Origin: JALYLC01 sp035696365
Lineage (GTDB): Bacteria > Actinomycetota > Thermoleophilia > Gaiellales > JALYLC01
Length of the DNA: 64,000 nt
Reading direction: 5' to 3'
Assembly (NCBI GenBank): GCA_035696365.1
Contig: DASRQS010000069.1
Location: forward strand, 1-64,000
The notes beneath the pieces are model-generated. The model saw only the letters and a list, made by a program, of their open reading frames with translations. It was not told the DNA's origin and did not search any database. Positions 49,348 through 58,030 of this stretch are shown here, in pieces. The stretch's first letter is position 1, and every line of letters begins with the position of its first letter. The position numbers and the translations under genes are program-made.

Positions 49348-49731
49348 ATGCACAACCGATTCCTGCCGGCGATCTTCCTGGGCGGCCTGGCCGGCGGCCT
49401 CGCGCGCGCCGCGCTCGAACAGGCCTGGCCGGCGGACGGGCATAGCTGGCCCTGGGTCACGTTCGCGGTCAACCTCGCAGGGACGGCGATCCTGGCCTCG
49501 CTGTTCCGGCTGGCGCAGCGGCGCCCGGCACCCCCGGCCTACCTCGGCCCGCTGGTCGGAATCGGGCTCTGCGGCGCACTGACGACGTTCTCGACCCTGC
49601 AGCTCGAGAGCGTCGTGCTCGTGCATGGCGGGCATCCGGTGCTGGGCGTCACCTACGGCCTCGGCTGCATCGCGGCCGGGCTGCTCATCGCCGGCGCCGT
49701 AAGCGCGCTCGTGAACAGGCGGGCGTCCTGA
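49348..49731 (+). CDS. crcB: Fluoride exporter CrcB/Fluc, first subunit
   Basis: A 127-residue membrane protein with four hydrophobic helices: FLGGLAGGLARAALEQAW, WVTFAVNLAGTAILASLF, GIGLCGALTTFSTLQLESV (the TTFST fluoride-pore motif) and a C-terminal GLGCIAAGLLIAGAVSALV. It is a dual-topology-type fluoride channel that protects from fluoride. ATG 49327 would add seven residues. I see no fluoride riboswitch upstream. It pairs with the adjacent second copy, as tandem crcB genes often form heterodimers. Confidence 0.88.
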   Translation: MHNRFLPAIFLGGLAGGLARAALEQAWPADGHSWPWVTFAVNLAGTAILASLFRLAQRRPAPPAYLGPLVGIGLCGALTTFSTLQLESVVLVHGGHPVLGVTYGLGCIAAGLLIAGAVSALVNRRAS

Positions 49732-50096
49732 CGACCGCCGCCCTCTGGATCGGGGTCGCGCTCCTGAGCGGCGCGGGCGCATGCCTTCGCTTCCTGCTCG
49801 ACGCTGCCGTTCAGCGCCGCCGGCCCGGCCGCCTCCCGCTCGGGATCCTCGTCGTCAACGCGCTCGGAGCATTCCTGCTCGGGCTCCTGCACGGCGCCGG
49901 GGTCACGGGCGACGAGCTGCTGCTCATGGGCACAGCGGTGCTCGGCTCCTTCACCACGTTCTCCACCTGGATGGTCCAGAGCGAGCAACTCGCCCGGGAG
50001 GGCGAGCCAGGCCTCGCACTGATCAACGTCGCAGGGAGTCTTGCCGCCGGGGTCGCCGCGATCGTGCTCGGCTGGGCCCTCGGTGCTGCACTCTGA
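49728..50096 (+). CDS. crcB: Fluoride exporter CrcB/Fluc, second subunit, apparent CTG start
   Basis: The frame from 49728 encodes 122 residues with the CrcB pattern: ALWIGVALLSGAGACLRFLL, LGILVVNALGAFLLGLLHG, GTAVLGSFTTFSTWMVQSE (FTTFST motif) and VAGSLAAGVAAIVLGWALG. No in-frame ATG, GTG or TTG occurs near the expected N-terminus; the only suitable start is CTG 49728, which overlaps the first crcB stop as CTGA, exactly like the ATGA/GTGA overlaps elsewhere here. The usual length (about 120 residues) and the intact first helix support this. A frameshift or sequencing error is the alternative. Confidence 0.75.
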   Translation: MTTAALWIGVALLSGAGACLRFLLDAAVQRRRPGRLPLGILVVNALGAFLLGLLHGAGVTGDELLLMGTAVLGSFTTFSTWMVQSEQLAREGEPGLALINVAGSLAAGVAAIVLGWALGAAL

Positions 50097-50102
50097 CCCG
50101 AA

Positions 50103-50134
50103 GCGCACGAATCGGGTCTGACCCCGATGTGCGC
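50103..50134. repeat. Imperfect palindrome with GTCTGACCCC core in a convergent gap
   Basis: GCGCAC (50103-50108) and GTGCGC (50129-50134) bracket ATCGGGTCTGACCCCGAT. The 32-base element lies between the stops of crcB and the GH15 gene and belongs to the dispersed family noted at 10.3 and 62.9 kb. Confidence 0.75.
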
Positions 50135-50136
50135 AG

Positions 50137-51957
50137 CTATCCCAGCGCGCGGTCGAGGTCGTAGGCCGCCGAGATCAGCCCGAGGTGGGTGAACGCCTGC
50201 GGGAAGTTGCCCAGCGCCTCGCCGCTCGCCCCGATCTCCTCCGCGTAGAGTCCCAGGTGGTTGGCGTAGCCGAGCATCTTCTCGAACACCAGGCGTGCCT
50301 CGTCCAGCCTGCCGGCGCGCGTCAGGCACTCCACGTACCAGAAGCTGCAGAGCGAGAACGATCCCTCGCGGCCCGGCAGGCCGTCGTCCGCCGAGTCCTC
50401 GGGGTCGTAGCGGAAGACGAAGCTGTCGCTCACGAGGTCCTCGCGGATCGCGTCCAGCGTCGAGAGCATGCGCGGGTCGGTGGGCGCGATCATGAGCACG
50501 AGCGGGAGGATCAGCATGCTCGCGTCGAGCACGTCGCTGTCGCGGTACTGGTGGAACGCCTGCCGCGCCTCTGACCAGCCGTGCGTCATGACCCACTCGT
50601 AGGCGGCATCGCGCGTGGTGCGCCAGAGCCGCGTGTCCGCCGGCAGGCCGCGCTTGGTCTGGATGCGGATCGCCCGGTCGAAAGCCACCCAGGTCATGAC
50701 CCGCGAGTAGGTGAAGTCGCGCCGGCCGCCACGCACCTCCCAGATGCCCTCGTCCGGCTGATCCCAGTTCACGGCCAGCCAGTCGAGGATCGCGCGCAGC
50801 TTGACCCAGAGCTCGTACGAGAGCGGCATGCCGCCGCGCTCGGCGAGGTAGACGGCGTCGATCACCTCGCCGTACACGTCCAGCTGCAGCTGATTCGAGG
50901 CGCCGTTGCCGATGCGCACCGGCCGGGAGTCGCGGTAGCCGCTCAGGTGCGTGAGCTCCTGCTCGTCGAGATCGCTGCGGCCCTCGATCGAGTACATCAC
51001 CTGCAGAGGCGCACCGCCCTTGCCGCTGCCCGACGCGTGCAGCCAACGCAGATAGCTGAGCGCCTCGTCGCGGAATCCCAGGCGGAGGAACGCGAACATC
51101 GTGAACCCGGAGTCGCGCAGCCAGCAGTAGCGGTAATCCCAGTTCCGCGGCCCCCCGATCTGCTCCGGGAGACTCGTGGTGGGGGCGGCGACAACGGCGC
51201 CCGTCGGCAGGTACGTGAGCAGCTTCAGGGTGATCGCGGAGCGGTCGACCATCTCGCGCCAGCGGCCGCGGTAGCGGCTCTGGCCGATCCAATTCCGCCA
51301 GAACTCAACGGTGTCTCGGAACGCCTGCTCCACGGCCCCCTCGTCCCACATGAGTCCGGGCTTGCCGACGGAGAGCACGAAGGAGGCCCGCTCGCCGCGC
51401 GCGAGCGTGAACCCGGCGACGGCGGAGTCGCCCGAGGCCGCGAGGGGGATCGTCGGCGAGCGTAGCTCGCACATCTTGTCGCCGGACAGGAATGTCGCCA
51501 GGAGGCCGTCGACGGCGAGGCGGTGCGGCGCGCGCGCGTAGTCGAAGGCGGGCGCACACCTCATCTCGAAGCGCACGGATCCACGCACGACGTCGATACG
51601 CCGGACGATCGAGCAGCTCGAGTCGCGCAATGGCATGAAATCCACGATCTCGCCGACGCCGCTCTCGGTGAAGAAGCGGGTGACCAGCACGGCCGTGCCG
51701 GGGAGGTACAGCTGCTTGGTCGTGAAGTTCTCTCCGACCGGCTGGATCGAGAACCTGCCTCCGGCCTCGTCGTCGAGGATCGCTCCGAACAGACTGGGGC
51801 CGTCGAAGCGCTCCGGGCAGAACCAATCGATCGTGCCCTCGTTGCCGACCAGCGCGACCGTGTGGAGGTCGCCGATGACGCCGTGGTGCTCGATCGGGAG
51901 ATAGCCGCCGACACTGGACGGCTGTTCGCGCCGGTGCTCCGGCGCCACGCGCGCCAT
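50137..51957 (-). CDS. Glycoside hydrolase family 15 protein (glucoamylase/trehalase-like)
   Basis: A 606-residue cytoplasmic GH15 enzyme. The N-terminal beta domain begins YLPIEHHGVIGDLHTVALVG and GTIDWFCPERFDGPSLFGAI; the alpha/alpha barrel has NWDYRYCWLRDSGFTMFAFL (general acid region RNWDYRY-WLRD) and later LYAEEIGASGEALGNFPQAF, with the Glu of the catalytic pair and a GNFPQAFTH end. The lack of a signal peptide suggests trehalose or oligosaccharide use inside the cell. It directly follows polyphosphate glucokinase on the same strand, so released glucose would be phosphorylated at once. Confidence 0.9.
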   Translation of the reverse strand: MARVAPEHRREQPSSVGGYLPIEHHGVIGDLHTVALVGNEGTIDWFCPERFDGPSLFGAILDDEAGGRFSIQPVGENFTTKQLYLPGTAVLVTRFFTESGVGEIVDFMPLRDSSCSIVRRIDVVRGSVRFEMRCAPAFDYARAPHRLAVDGLLATFLSGDKMCELRSPTIPLAASGDSAVAGFTLARGERASFVLSVGKPGLMWDEGAVEQAFRDTVEFWRNWIGQSRYRGRWREMVDRSAITLKLLTYLPTGAVVAAPTTSLPEQIGGPRNWDYRYCWLRDSGFTMFAFLRLGFRDEALSYLRWLHASGSGKGGAPLQVMYSIEGRSDLDEQELTHLSGYRDSRPVRIGNGASNQLQLDVYGEVIDAVYLAERGGMPLSYELWVKLRAILDWLAVNWDQPDEGIWEVRGGRRDFTYSRVMTWVAFDRAIRIQTKRGLPADTRLWRTTRDAAYEWVMTHGWSEARQAFHQYRDSDVLDASMLILPLVLMIAPTDPRMLSTLDAIREDLVSDSFVFRYDPEDSADDGLPGREGSFSLCSFWYVECLTRAGRLDEARLVFEKMLGYANHLGLYAEEIGASGEALGNFPQAFTHLGLISAAYDLDRALG

Positions 51958-52731
51958 CTACGCGGCCCCGGCCGAGACGTGCGGCTGGATCCGCTGCCGC
52001 GCTTCGGCGGCGAGCGTGGCGGCGCCCACGATCCCCGCCTGGTTCTGCAGTACCGCGGGAACGCACTTCACGCGCGAGGGCAGATCGTGGATGAACTTGT
52101 CGGACTCCTTACTGATGCCGCCGCCGATGATCACGAGGTCGGGCCACAGCAGCGCGTCGATGGCATCGACGTACTCGGCCAGGCGCTTGCTCCAGGCGTG
52201 CCAGCTCAGGTTCTTGCTCACCCTGACCGAGGCGGCGGCGCGCCGCTCGGCGTCCTTGCCGCGGAGTTGCAGATGGCCGAACTCGGTGTTCGGGACGAGC
52301 AGGCCGTCGCGGAAGAGCGCCGAGCCGATGCCGGTCCCGAGCGTCAGCATCAGCACGGTGCCGGATTCTCCGCGCCCGGCGCCGAAGCGCATCTCGGCCA
52401 GGCCCGCCGCATCGGCGTCGTTGCCGATCACGAGCGGGCGTCCCAAGGCTTCGGAGAAGCGCGGGCCCGCCGGCGTCTCGATCCAGGAGGAGTCGATGTT
52501 GGCGGCCGTCTTGACGACCCCGTCGAGGACCACGGCGGGGAAGCCCATGCCGGCGCTCAGCTGGCGCGGCAGATCCGCCACGAGCCCGGCCGTCGCCTTG
52601 ATCATGGCCTTGGGCGTGGCCGGCTGCGGCGTCTCCACACGCACGCGCGGCGTCGTTAGCTCACCGGTCGTGGTATCGACGACAGCGGCCTTGATGCCGG
52701 TGCCGCCCACGTCGATGCCGATCATCTCCAT
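51958..52731 (-). CDS. ppgK: Polyphosphate glucokinase
   Basis: A 257-residue ROK-type kinase: phosphate motif GIDVGGTGIKAAVVD, catalytic Asp in VIGNDADAAGLAEM, TLGTGIGSALF and an adenosine-type motif IIGGGISKESDKF. These are hallmarks of actinobacterial polyphosphate/ATP glucokinases. The ATG at 52731 has GGAGG six bases upstream. The stop abuts the GH15 start with no gap. It makes glucose-6-phosphate, which the divergent zwf/gnd genes would oxidise. Confidence 0.9.
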   Translation of the reverse strand: MEMIGIDVGGTGIKAAVVDTTTGELTTPRVRVETPQPATPKAMIKATAGLVADLPRQLSAGMGFPAVVLDGVVKTAANIDSSWIETPAGPRFSEALGRPLVIGNDADAAGLAEMRFGAGRGESGTVLMLTLGTGIGSALFRDGLLVPNTEFGHLQLRGKDAERRAAASVRVSKNLSWHAWSKRLAEYVDAIDALLWPDLVIIGGGISKESDKFIHDLPSRVKCVPAVLQNQAGIVGAATLAAEARQRIQPHVSAGAA

Positions 52732-52894
52732 GTCGGGCCTCCGCGTTCCGTCGATCTCGCGACCACGCTGCAACGTTACGTGGGACAGCGGCGGTCGGGA
52801 TTACGTTCGGGTGAAGGCCACTGCCAGACGCATGCGCGCGTGCGACACTGGTCCGCTCCCCAGCCCGTCTCACACCACCCGGAGGATCACCGCC

Positions 52895-53914
52895 ATGCAG
52901 CTCGGAATGATCGGCCTCGGCCGCATGGGGGCCAACATCGTGCGCCGCCTGATGCGGGACGGCCACGACTGCGTCGTCTACGACGTCAACGAGCCTGCGA
53001 TCGCACAGCTCGAGCGGGAAGGCGCGCTCGGCGCCCGCTCGCTGGCCGAGTTCACCGCCAAGCTGACGCCCCCGCGCGCCACCTGGATCATGGTGCCCGC
53101 CGCGATCACCGGCGCCGCGGTGGTGGAGCTCGCCGGCCTGCTCGAGCGTGGCGACATGATCATCGACGGCGGCAACAGCTACTACCGCGACGACATCGAC
53201 CGCGCCGAGACGCTCTCGCCGCTCGGCATCCACTACGTCGACGTCGGCACGAGCGGCGGCGTGTTCGGCCTCGAGCGCGGCTTCTGCATGATGATCGGCG
53301 GCGAGGACCGGACCGTCGAGCACCTCGACCCGATCTTCCGCACGCTCGCGCCCGGCGTCGACGCGGCCCCTCGCACGCCGGGCCGCCACGGACCGCCTGG
53401 GCAGGCCGAGTACGGCTACCTGCACTGCGGCGGTCACGGCGCAGGGCACTTCGTCAAGATGATCCACAACGGCATCGAGTACGGGATGATGGCCGCCATG
53501 GCCGAGGGGCTCTCGATCCTCAAGAAGGCCGACATCGGCCTCAGGGATCACGTCAAGGACGCGGAGACCACTCCGCTGAGGGACCCGCGCTACTACGAGT
53601 ACCGCTTCGACATCCCGGACGTCGCGGAGGTCTGGCGGCGGGGCAGCGTCGTCAGCTCGTGGCTGCTCGACCTCACGGCCAAGGCGCTGCAGGAGGATCC
53701 CGAAGTCGCCTCGTTCACGGGCCACGTCTCCGACTCGGGCGAGGGTCGCTGGACCGTGCTGGCCGCGATCGACGAGGCCGTCCCGGCGCACGTGCTCGCC
53801 TCGGCGCTCTACGAGCGCTTCAGCTCGCGTGGCGAGGCCGACTACGCCGACAAGCTGCTCTCGGCGCTGCGCAAGCAGTTCGGCGGCCACGTCGAGCAAG
53901 GGCCGCCGGCGTGA
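52895..53914 (+). CDS. gnd: 6-phosphogluconate dehydrogenase (decarboxylating), short bacterial type
   Basis: A 339-residue dehydrogenase. N-terminal GMIGLGRMGANIVRRLMRDG, then VDVGTSGGVFGLERGFCMMI and the family signature region GHGAGHFVKMIHNGIEYGMM with catalytic Lys and Asn. The short length marks the GndA/YqeC-like type, often NAD-dependent, not the 470-residue form. ATG 52895 follows GGAGG. In the 163-base gap to the divergent ppgK gene I saw no clear operator. It overlaps zwf by GTGA. Confidence 0.92.
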   Translation: MQLGMIGLGRMGANIVRRLMRDGHDCVVYDVNEPAIAQLEREGALGARSLAEFTAKLTPPRATWIMVPAAITGAAVVELAGLLERGDMIIDGGNSYYRDDIDRAETLSPLGIHYVDVGTSGGVFGLERGFCMMIGGEDRTVEHLDPIFRTLAPGVDAAPRTPGRHGPPGQAEYGYLHCGGHGAGHFVKMIHNGIEYGMMAAMAEGLSILKKADIGLRDHVKDAETTPLRDPRYYEYRFDIPDVAEVWRRGSVVSSWLLDLTAKALQEDPEVASFTGHVSDSGEGRWTVLAAIDEAVPAHVLASALYERFSSRGEADYADKLLSALRKQFGGHVEQGPPA

Positions 53915-55299
53915 AGGGCGACGCGCTCGTCCTCTTCGGCATCACCGGGGATCTCGCGCACAAGAAGCTGTACGCAGCGCTCGCGGGCCTCGAGGCGGCG
54001 GGCGCGCTCGACGTGCCGGTGATCGGCGTGGCCTCCAGCCCCTGGGACGACAAGAAGCTGCGCGCCGAGGTGCGCACGACGCTCGGGACGTCCGTCAAGG
54101 CGACGGTGGTCAAGCGCCTCTGTGCGCGACTGCACTACGTGCAGGGCAACTACAGCGAGCCGTCCACCTACCAGGCTCTGCGCACCGCGCTCGGCACTGC
54201 CAAGCGTCCGGTCTGCTACCTCGCGATCCCCCCGGTGCTGTTCGACGACGTGGCCGAGGGCCTGGCCGGGATCGACGTGCCACGCGGCGGCCGGATCGTG
54301 ATCGAGAAGCCCTTCGGGCGTGATCTGAAGAGCGCGATCGAGCTCAACGCGTTGCTGCACAAGCACTTCGCCGAGGACGCGATCTACCGGATCGACCACT
54401 TCCTCGGCAAGGAGCCTGTCCAGAACCTGATGGTGTTCCGCTTCGCGAATACGCTGCTCGATCCGATCTGGAACCGCCATTTCGTCAAGAGCGTCCAGGT
54501 GACCATGGCCGAGTCGTTCGGCGTCGAGGGCAGGGGCTCGTTCTACGACGGCATCGGCTGCCTGCGCGACGTCGTGCAGAACCACCTGTTGCAGATGGTC
54601 TGCCTGCTCGCCATGGAGCCCCCCATCGCTGCGACCGCCGACGCGCTGCGCGACGAGACGGTCAAGGTCATGCAGACGATTCGCCCGCTGAAGCGATCCG
54701 AGCTCGTGCGCGGCCAGTACATCGGCTACCGCGACGAGCCGGGCGTGGCCAAGGGCTCCGACACGGAGACGTACTGCGCCCTGCGCGTGCACGTCGACTC
54801 CTGGCGCTGGGCCGGCGTCCCGTTCTCGATCCGCGCGGGCAAGGCGATGCCGGCCACCGTGCAGGAGGCGGTCGTCGAGCTGCGGCAGCCGCCTCGGCTG
54901 CTGTTCGCCGAGCGCGAGCACACGCCGGAGCCCAACGTGCTCCGCTTCCGCCTCAAGCCCGACGACACGATCACCCTCGAGATGCAGGCGAAGCTGCCCG
55001 GCAGCCGCATGGTGACGGGGCGCGTCGACCTCGACGTCGCCTACGAGGAGGCACTGGGCGGCGAGGGCCCGGAGGCCTACCAGCGCCTGCTCGGCGACGC
55101 GCTCGCCGGCGACCAGCGGCTGTTCGCCCGCCAGGACATGGTCGAGGCCGCCTGGCGCGTGGTGGATCCCGTGCTCGAGAAGCACGCCCCGGCGATTCCC
55201 TACGAGCGGGGCTCGTGGGGCCCGGTCGAGGCCACCCGCGTCCTGCCCGGCCAGCGCGACTGGCGCCCGCCCCGCGTTGCTGCTGAAGTTGATAGTTGA
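53911..55299 (+). CDS. zwf: Glucose-6-phosphate 1-dehydrogenase
   Basis: A 462-residue enzyme. NADP motif ALVLFGITGDLAHKKLYAAL, IEKPFGRD, active-site RIDHFLGKEPVQN (catalytic His and Lys) and FSIRAGKAMPATVQE. It oxidises glucose-6-phosphate for NADPH. The order gnd-zwf, convergent in purpose with ppgK and GH15, makes a compact sugar-to-NADPH module that could serve monooxygenases such as PobA. GTG start in a GTGA overlap. Confidence 0.93.
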   Translation: MKGDALVLFGITGDLAHKKLYAALAGLEAAGALDVPVIGVASSPWDDKKLRAEVRTTLGTSVKATVVKRLCARLHYVQGNYSEPSTYQALRTALGTAKRPVCYLAIPPVLFDDVAEGLAGIDVPRGGRIVIEKPFGRDLKSAIELNALLHKHFAEDAIYRIDHFLGKEPVQNLMVFRFANTLLDPIWNRHFVKSVQVTMAESFGVEGRGSFYDGIGCLRDVVQNHLLQMVCLLAMEPPIAATADALRDETVKVMQTIRPLKRSELVRGQYIGYRDEPGVAKGSDTETYCALRVHVDSWRWAGVPFSIRAGKAMPATVQEAVVELRQPPRLLFAEREHTPEPNVLRFRLKPDDTITLEMQAKLPGSRMVTGRVDLDVAYEEALGGEGPEAYQRLLGDALAGDQRLFARQDMVEAAWRVVDPVLEKHAPAIPYERGSWGPVEATRVLPGQRDWRPPRVAAEVDS

Positions 55300-55325
55300 T
55301 CACAGCGGTCGCGACGGCGTAGAAT
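55296..55325 (+). promoter_or_regulatory. Promoter for a leaderless SnoaL-like gene
   Basis: TTGATC (55296-55301), 18 bases, TAGAAT (55320-55325), seven bases, then TTG start 55333. The -10 matches the consensus in five of six positions, the best promoter I see in the window; its -35 overlaps the zwf stop. Confidence 0.5.
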
Positions 55326-55332
55326 CGCCGCC

Positions 55333-55740
55333 TTGGCCGCGCACGCTGAAAATCTCGCCGCCGTCCGCTCCTCCTACGAGGCCTTCGGACGGGGCGACCT
55401 CGACGGCGCGCTCGCGATGATGGACGACGCCATCGTCTGGCATCAGGCCCAGGGGCTCCTGCACGGCGGCATCTACCACGGGCTTCCCGCCGTGCGCGCG
55501 GCGGTGTTCGACCCGCTCGACGAGCAGTGGTGGGAGGACTTCGACGCCGTGCCGGAGGAGATCCTCGGCGGCGACGACCACGTCCTCGTGATCGGCCGCT
55601 ACACGGCCCGCGCGAAGGGCACCGGCAAGCCGCTCGACGTGCCCTTCGCCCACGTCTGGAAGTTCGCCGGAGGCAAGGCCGTCCGCTTCCACCAGTTCAC
55701 CGATACGCGCGGCTGGGTCGACGCCCTGGCCGCGCCCTGA
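55333..55740 (+). CDS. SnoaL-like / NTF2-fold protein
   Basis: A 135-residue cone-shaped NTF2-like protein: ENLAAVRSSYEAFGRGDLDG, ALAMMDDAIVWHQAQG, GIYHGLPAVRAAVF, then DHVLVIGRYTARAKGTGKPL and FAHVWKFAGGKAVRFHQFTD. Family members bind small hydrophobic ligands or act as isomerases or cyclases. The TTG start lies seven bases from a good -10 and lacks a Shine-Dalgarno. Exact role unknown. Confidence 0.78.
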   Translation: MAAHAENLAAVRSSYEAFGRGDLDGALAMMDDAIVWHQAQGLLHGGIYHGLPAVRAAVFDPLDEQWWEDFDAVPEEILGGDDHVLVIGRYTARAKGTGKPLDVPFAHVWKFAGGKAVRFHQFTDTRGWVDALAAP

Positions 55741-55818
55741 TCCCAACAATTCGACACATTTCTGCGTCCTAATCGCTCAAGGCTTCCATCGCCCGTTCCC
55801 CCGAGGAGGAGTTCGTAC

Positions 55819-57018
55819 ATGAAGAAAGCCAAGTCGTTCCCGCTGCTCGCAGCGGTCGCCGCGGCCACCGCGCTGGCGGCCACCGTATCGGCAGCGCCGG
55901 CAGGCGCGAAGAGCACGCAGGCCACCGCGGGCACCAGCTGCACGAGCACCCTCAAGCTCGCGCTCGTGACGCCGCTCACCGGTGGTGCCGGCTTCCTCGG
56001 CCAGCAGCAGTCGAGCTGGGCGAAGTATGCCGTCAAGACGCTCGCCCCCGGCTTGGGTCTGAAGGTCAAGCTCGTCCTCGGCGACACGCCCGTCGAGCAG
56101 GGCGCGGCCGTCGCCCAGACGCTGGCCCAGAAGTACGTGGCCGACAAGTCGGTCGTGGGTGTCATCGGCCCGTCGACCTCCGGCGCGGTCGCTGCAGCGA
56201 GCAAGACGCTCACGCAGGCCGGCATCCTGCACATCTCCGAGTCGGCGACTCGCACGACGCTCACCAAGGGCGACAACCAGGAAGCCGGGAACGCGTTCTA
56301 CCGCGTCGTGCCCGCCGACGACATCCAGGGCCCGACCGACGCCAACTACATGATGAAGACGCTCAAAGTCAAGAACGTCGTGGTCATCGACTTCCAGGAG
56401 CCGTATTCGCAGGGCCTGGCCGGTGCCGTCGAGACCGCGCTCAAGGCCGGCGGCGTGTCGGTGACGCATCTGTCGATCTCCAACACGACCACGGACTTCT
56501 CGACCTTCGTCACGAAGGTGCCGGGCGCCGCCGACATCGTGTTCTTCCCCACGCAGAAGCCCGGTGACGCGCAGGCATTCGCGCAGCAGCTGGCCGAGCA
56601 GGGCAAGAAGGCCAAGGTGTTCGGCGGCGACGGCTCGAACGACTCGACCGCGTTCAAGGCGGCCGGCTCGTACGTGTCGAACTTCGCGCCTGACATCAGC
56701 GGCATCGCGAGCGACAAGGCGATCATCGCCGGCTGGCAGAAGGACAACAAGGGCAAGACGCTCGGCTCCTTCGGCCCGCCGACCTATGGCGCCGTCCAGG
56801 TCATGCTGAAGGCCGTCAAGGCCGCCTGCGTCAAGGGCCACGGCTCGATCGCCAAGCGCGGCGCCGTCGTCCAGGCCGTGAAGGGTGTCACCGTTCCGAC
56901 CGGCTGGATCCTCGGCGGTGCGTTCAAGTGGTCGAAGGTCAACCTGCACGACCCGGCCAACGCCAAGTTCTACATCTTCCAGATCCAGTCCGACGGCACC
57001 TACAAGCTCGTCGGCTGA
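55819..57018 (+). CDS. LIV-type ABC transporter substrate-binding protein (second system)
   Basis: A 399-residue exported receptor. Signal peptide MKKAKSFPLLAAVAAATALA with an Ala-rich cleavage site before AGAKS. The mature part has LKLALVTPLTGGAGFLGQQQ, VVGVIGPSTSGAVAAASKTL, FYRVVPADDIQGPTDANYMM and VFFPTQKPGDA, as in LivJ/LivK-type binding proteins. GAGGAGGAG precedes the ATG. A strong hairpin follows before the permease genes, likely to keep its expression above theirs. Ligand unknown: branched-chain amino acids, amides or aromatics are possible. Confidence 0.9.
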   Translation: MKKAKSFPLLAAVAAATALAATVSAAPAGAKSTQATAGTSCTSTLKLALVTPLTGGAGFLGQQQSSWAKYAVKTLAPGLGLKVKLVLGDTPVEQGAAVAQTLAQKYVADKSVVGVIGPSTSGAVAAASKTLTQAGILHISESATRTTLTKGDNQEAGNAFYRVVPADDIQGPTDANYMMKTLKVKNVVVIDFQEPYSQGLAGAVETALKAGGVSVTHLSISNTTTDFSTFVTKVPGAADIVFFPTQKPGDAQAFAQQLAEQGKKAKVFGGDGSNDSTAFKAAGSYVSNFAPDISGIASDKAIIAGWQKDNKGKTLGSFGPPTYGAVQVMLKAVKAACVKGHGSIAKRGAVVQAVKGVTVPTGWILGGAFKWSKVNLHDPANAKFYIFQIQSDGTYKLVG

Positions 57019-57033
57019 TAGCTCGGATCGACT

Positions 57034-57067
57034 GGGGGCGGCTCGGCCCATGGGCTGGGCCGCCCCC
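57034..57067 (+). terminator. Strong 34-base hairpin between binding-protein and permease genes
   Basis: Outer arms GGGGGCGGC and GCCGCCCCC enclose a second self-complementary stretch GGCCCATGGGCTGG, so that the two halves pair nearly fully with two G-U pairs. No T-run follows. It probably stabilises the upstream mRNA or lets only part of transcription pass to the permeases. Confidence 0.6.
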
Positions 57068-57106
57068 GTTCTCATGCTCCCCTCCTACTAGACTCGTCCG
57101 GGCGCC

Positions 57107-58030
57107 GTGGACACGTTCATCCAGCTGACACTCAACGGGCTCACCGAGGGCAGCACCTACGCGCTCATCGCCCTGGGCTACACGCTCATCTACGGCGTGC
57201 TCAAGCTGCTCAACTTCGCCCACGGCGACGTCTTCATGGTCGGGTCGTTCATCGGCTTCGGCGTGCTCAAGGTCTTCGGCGGACCGAGCGACAACGCGCT
57301 GCCCGTCTGGCTGCTGCTGAGCACCATGGTGCTGGTCTCGATGGTCGGATGCGCGCTGCTGGGCGTCATCATCGAGCGCTTCGCCTACCGGCCACTGCGC
57401 GACGCCCCGCGAATCGCGCCTCTGATCAGCGCGCTCGGCGTCTCGTTCCTGCTCGCCAACTCGTTCCAGCTGATGTTCGGCGCGCAGCAGTTCGACTACG
57501 GCATCTTCAGTCTCGACGGGGGCTCGCTGTTCACGCGCGGCTTCTGGATCGGGAACGTGCACATCCCGCTGATCCGGATCATCACGATCGTCTCGGCGCT
57601 CGTGCTGATGGTCGTGCTCTGGATGCTCGTCACGCGCACGCGCACGGGCAAGGCGATGCGCGCCACCTCGTTCGACCGCGAGGCTGCGGCGATGATGGGC
57701 ATCGACATCGATCGCGTGATCGTGTTCACGTTCGTGCTCGGATCCGCGCTCGCCGGCGCGGGCGGCGTGATGTTCGCGCTGCGCGTGCCGACGGCCGCCT
57801 CGATCGGCTTCCTGATCGGTCTCAAGGGCTTCACCGCCGCCGTGATCGGCGGGATCGGGTCGATCCCGGGCGCGATGGCCGGGGGACTCATCCTCGGCTT
57901 CGCCGAGGCCTACACGCAGGGCTACTGGACGACGCGCTGGTCGGATCTCGTCATCTTCAGCGTCCTGATCGGATTCATGCTGTTCCGGCCGAACGGCCTG
58001 TTCGGGACCGCGGGGCTGAAGAAGGTATGA
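57107..58030 (+). CDS. livH: LIV-type ABC transporter permease LivH (second system)
   Basis: A 307-residue permease with about eight helices. LTEGSTYALIALGYTLIYGV, LNFAHGDVFMVGSFIG (the highly conserved family segment), coupling loop TRTRTGKAMRATSFDREAAA and MGIDIDRVIVFTFVLGSALA are clear, with FRPNGLFG at the end. The GTG start is 89 bases after the binding-protein gene. A TAGACT lies twelve bases upstream and could add a secondary promoter. ATGA overlap with livM. Confidence 0.92.
   Translation: MDTFIQLTLNGLTEGSTYALIALGYTLIYGVLKLLNFAHGDVFMVGSFIGFGVLKVFGGPSDNALPVWLLLSTMVLVSMVGCALLGVIIERFAYRPLRDAPRIAPLISALGVSFLLANSFQLMFGAQQFDYGIFSLDGGSLFTRGFWIGNVHIPLIRIITIVSALVLMVVLWMLVTRTRTGKAMRATSFDREAAAMMGIDIDRVIVFTFVLGSALAGAGGVMFALRVPTAASIGFLIGLKGFTAAVIGGIGSIPGAMAGGLILGFAEAYTQGYWTTRWSDLVIFSVLIGFMLFRPNGLFGTAGLKKV

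Noticed and set aside
57089..57094. TAGACT as leaderless promoter for the second livH
   Set aside because: It lies twelve bases from the GTG, too far for the six- to seven-base pattern, and no -35 was evident.
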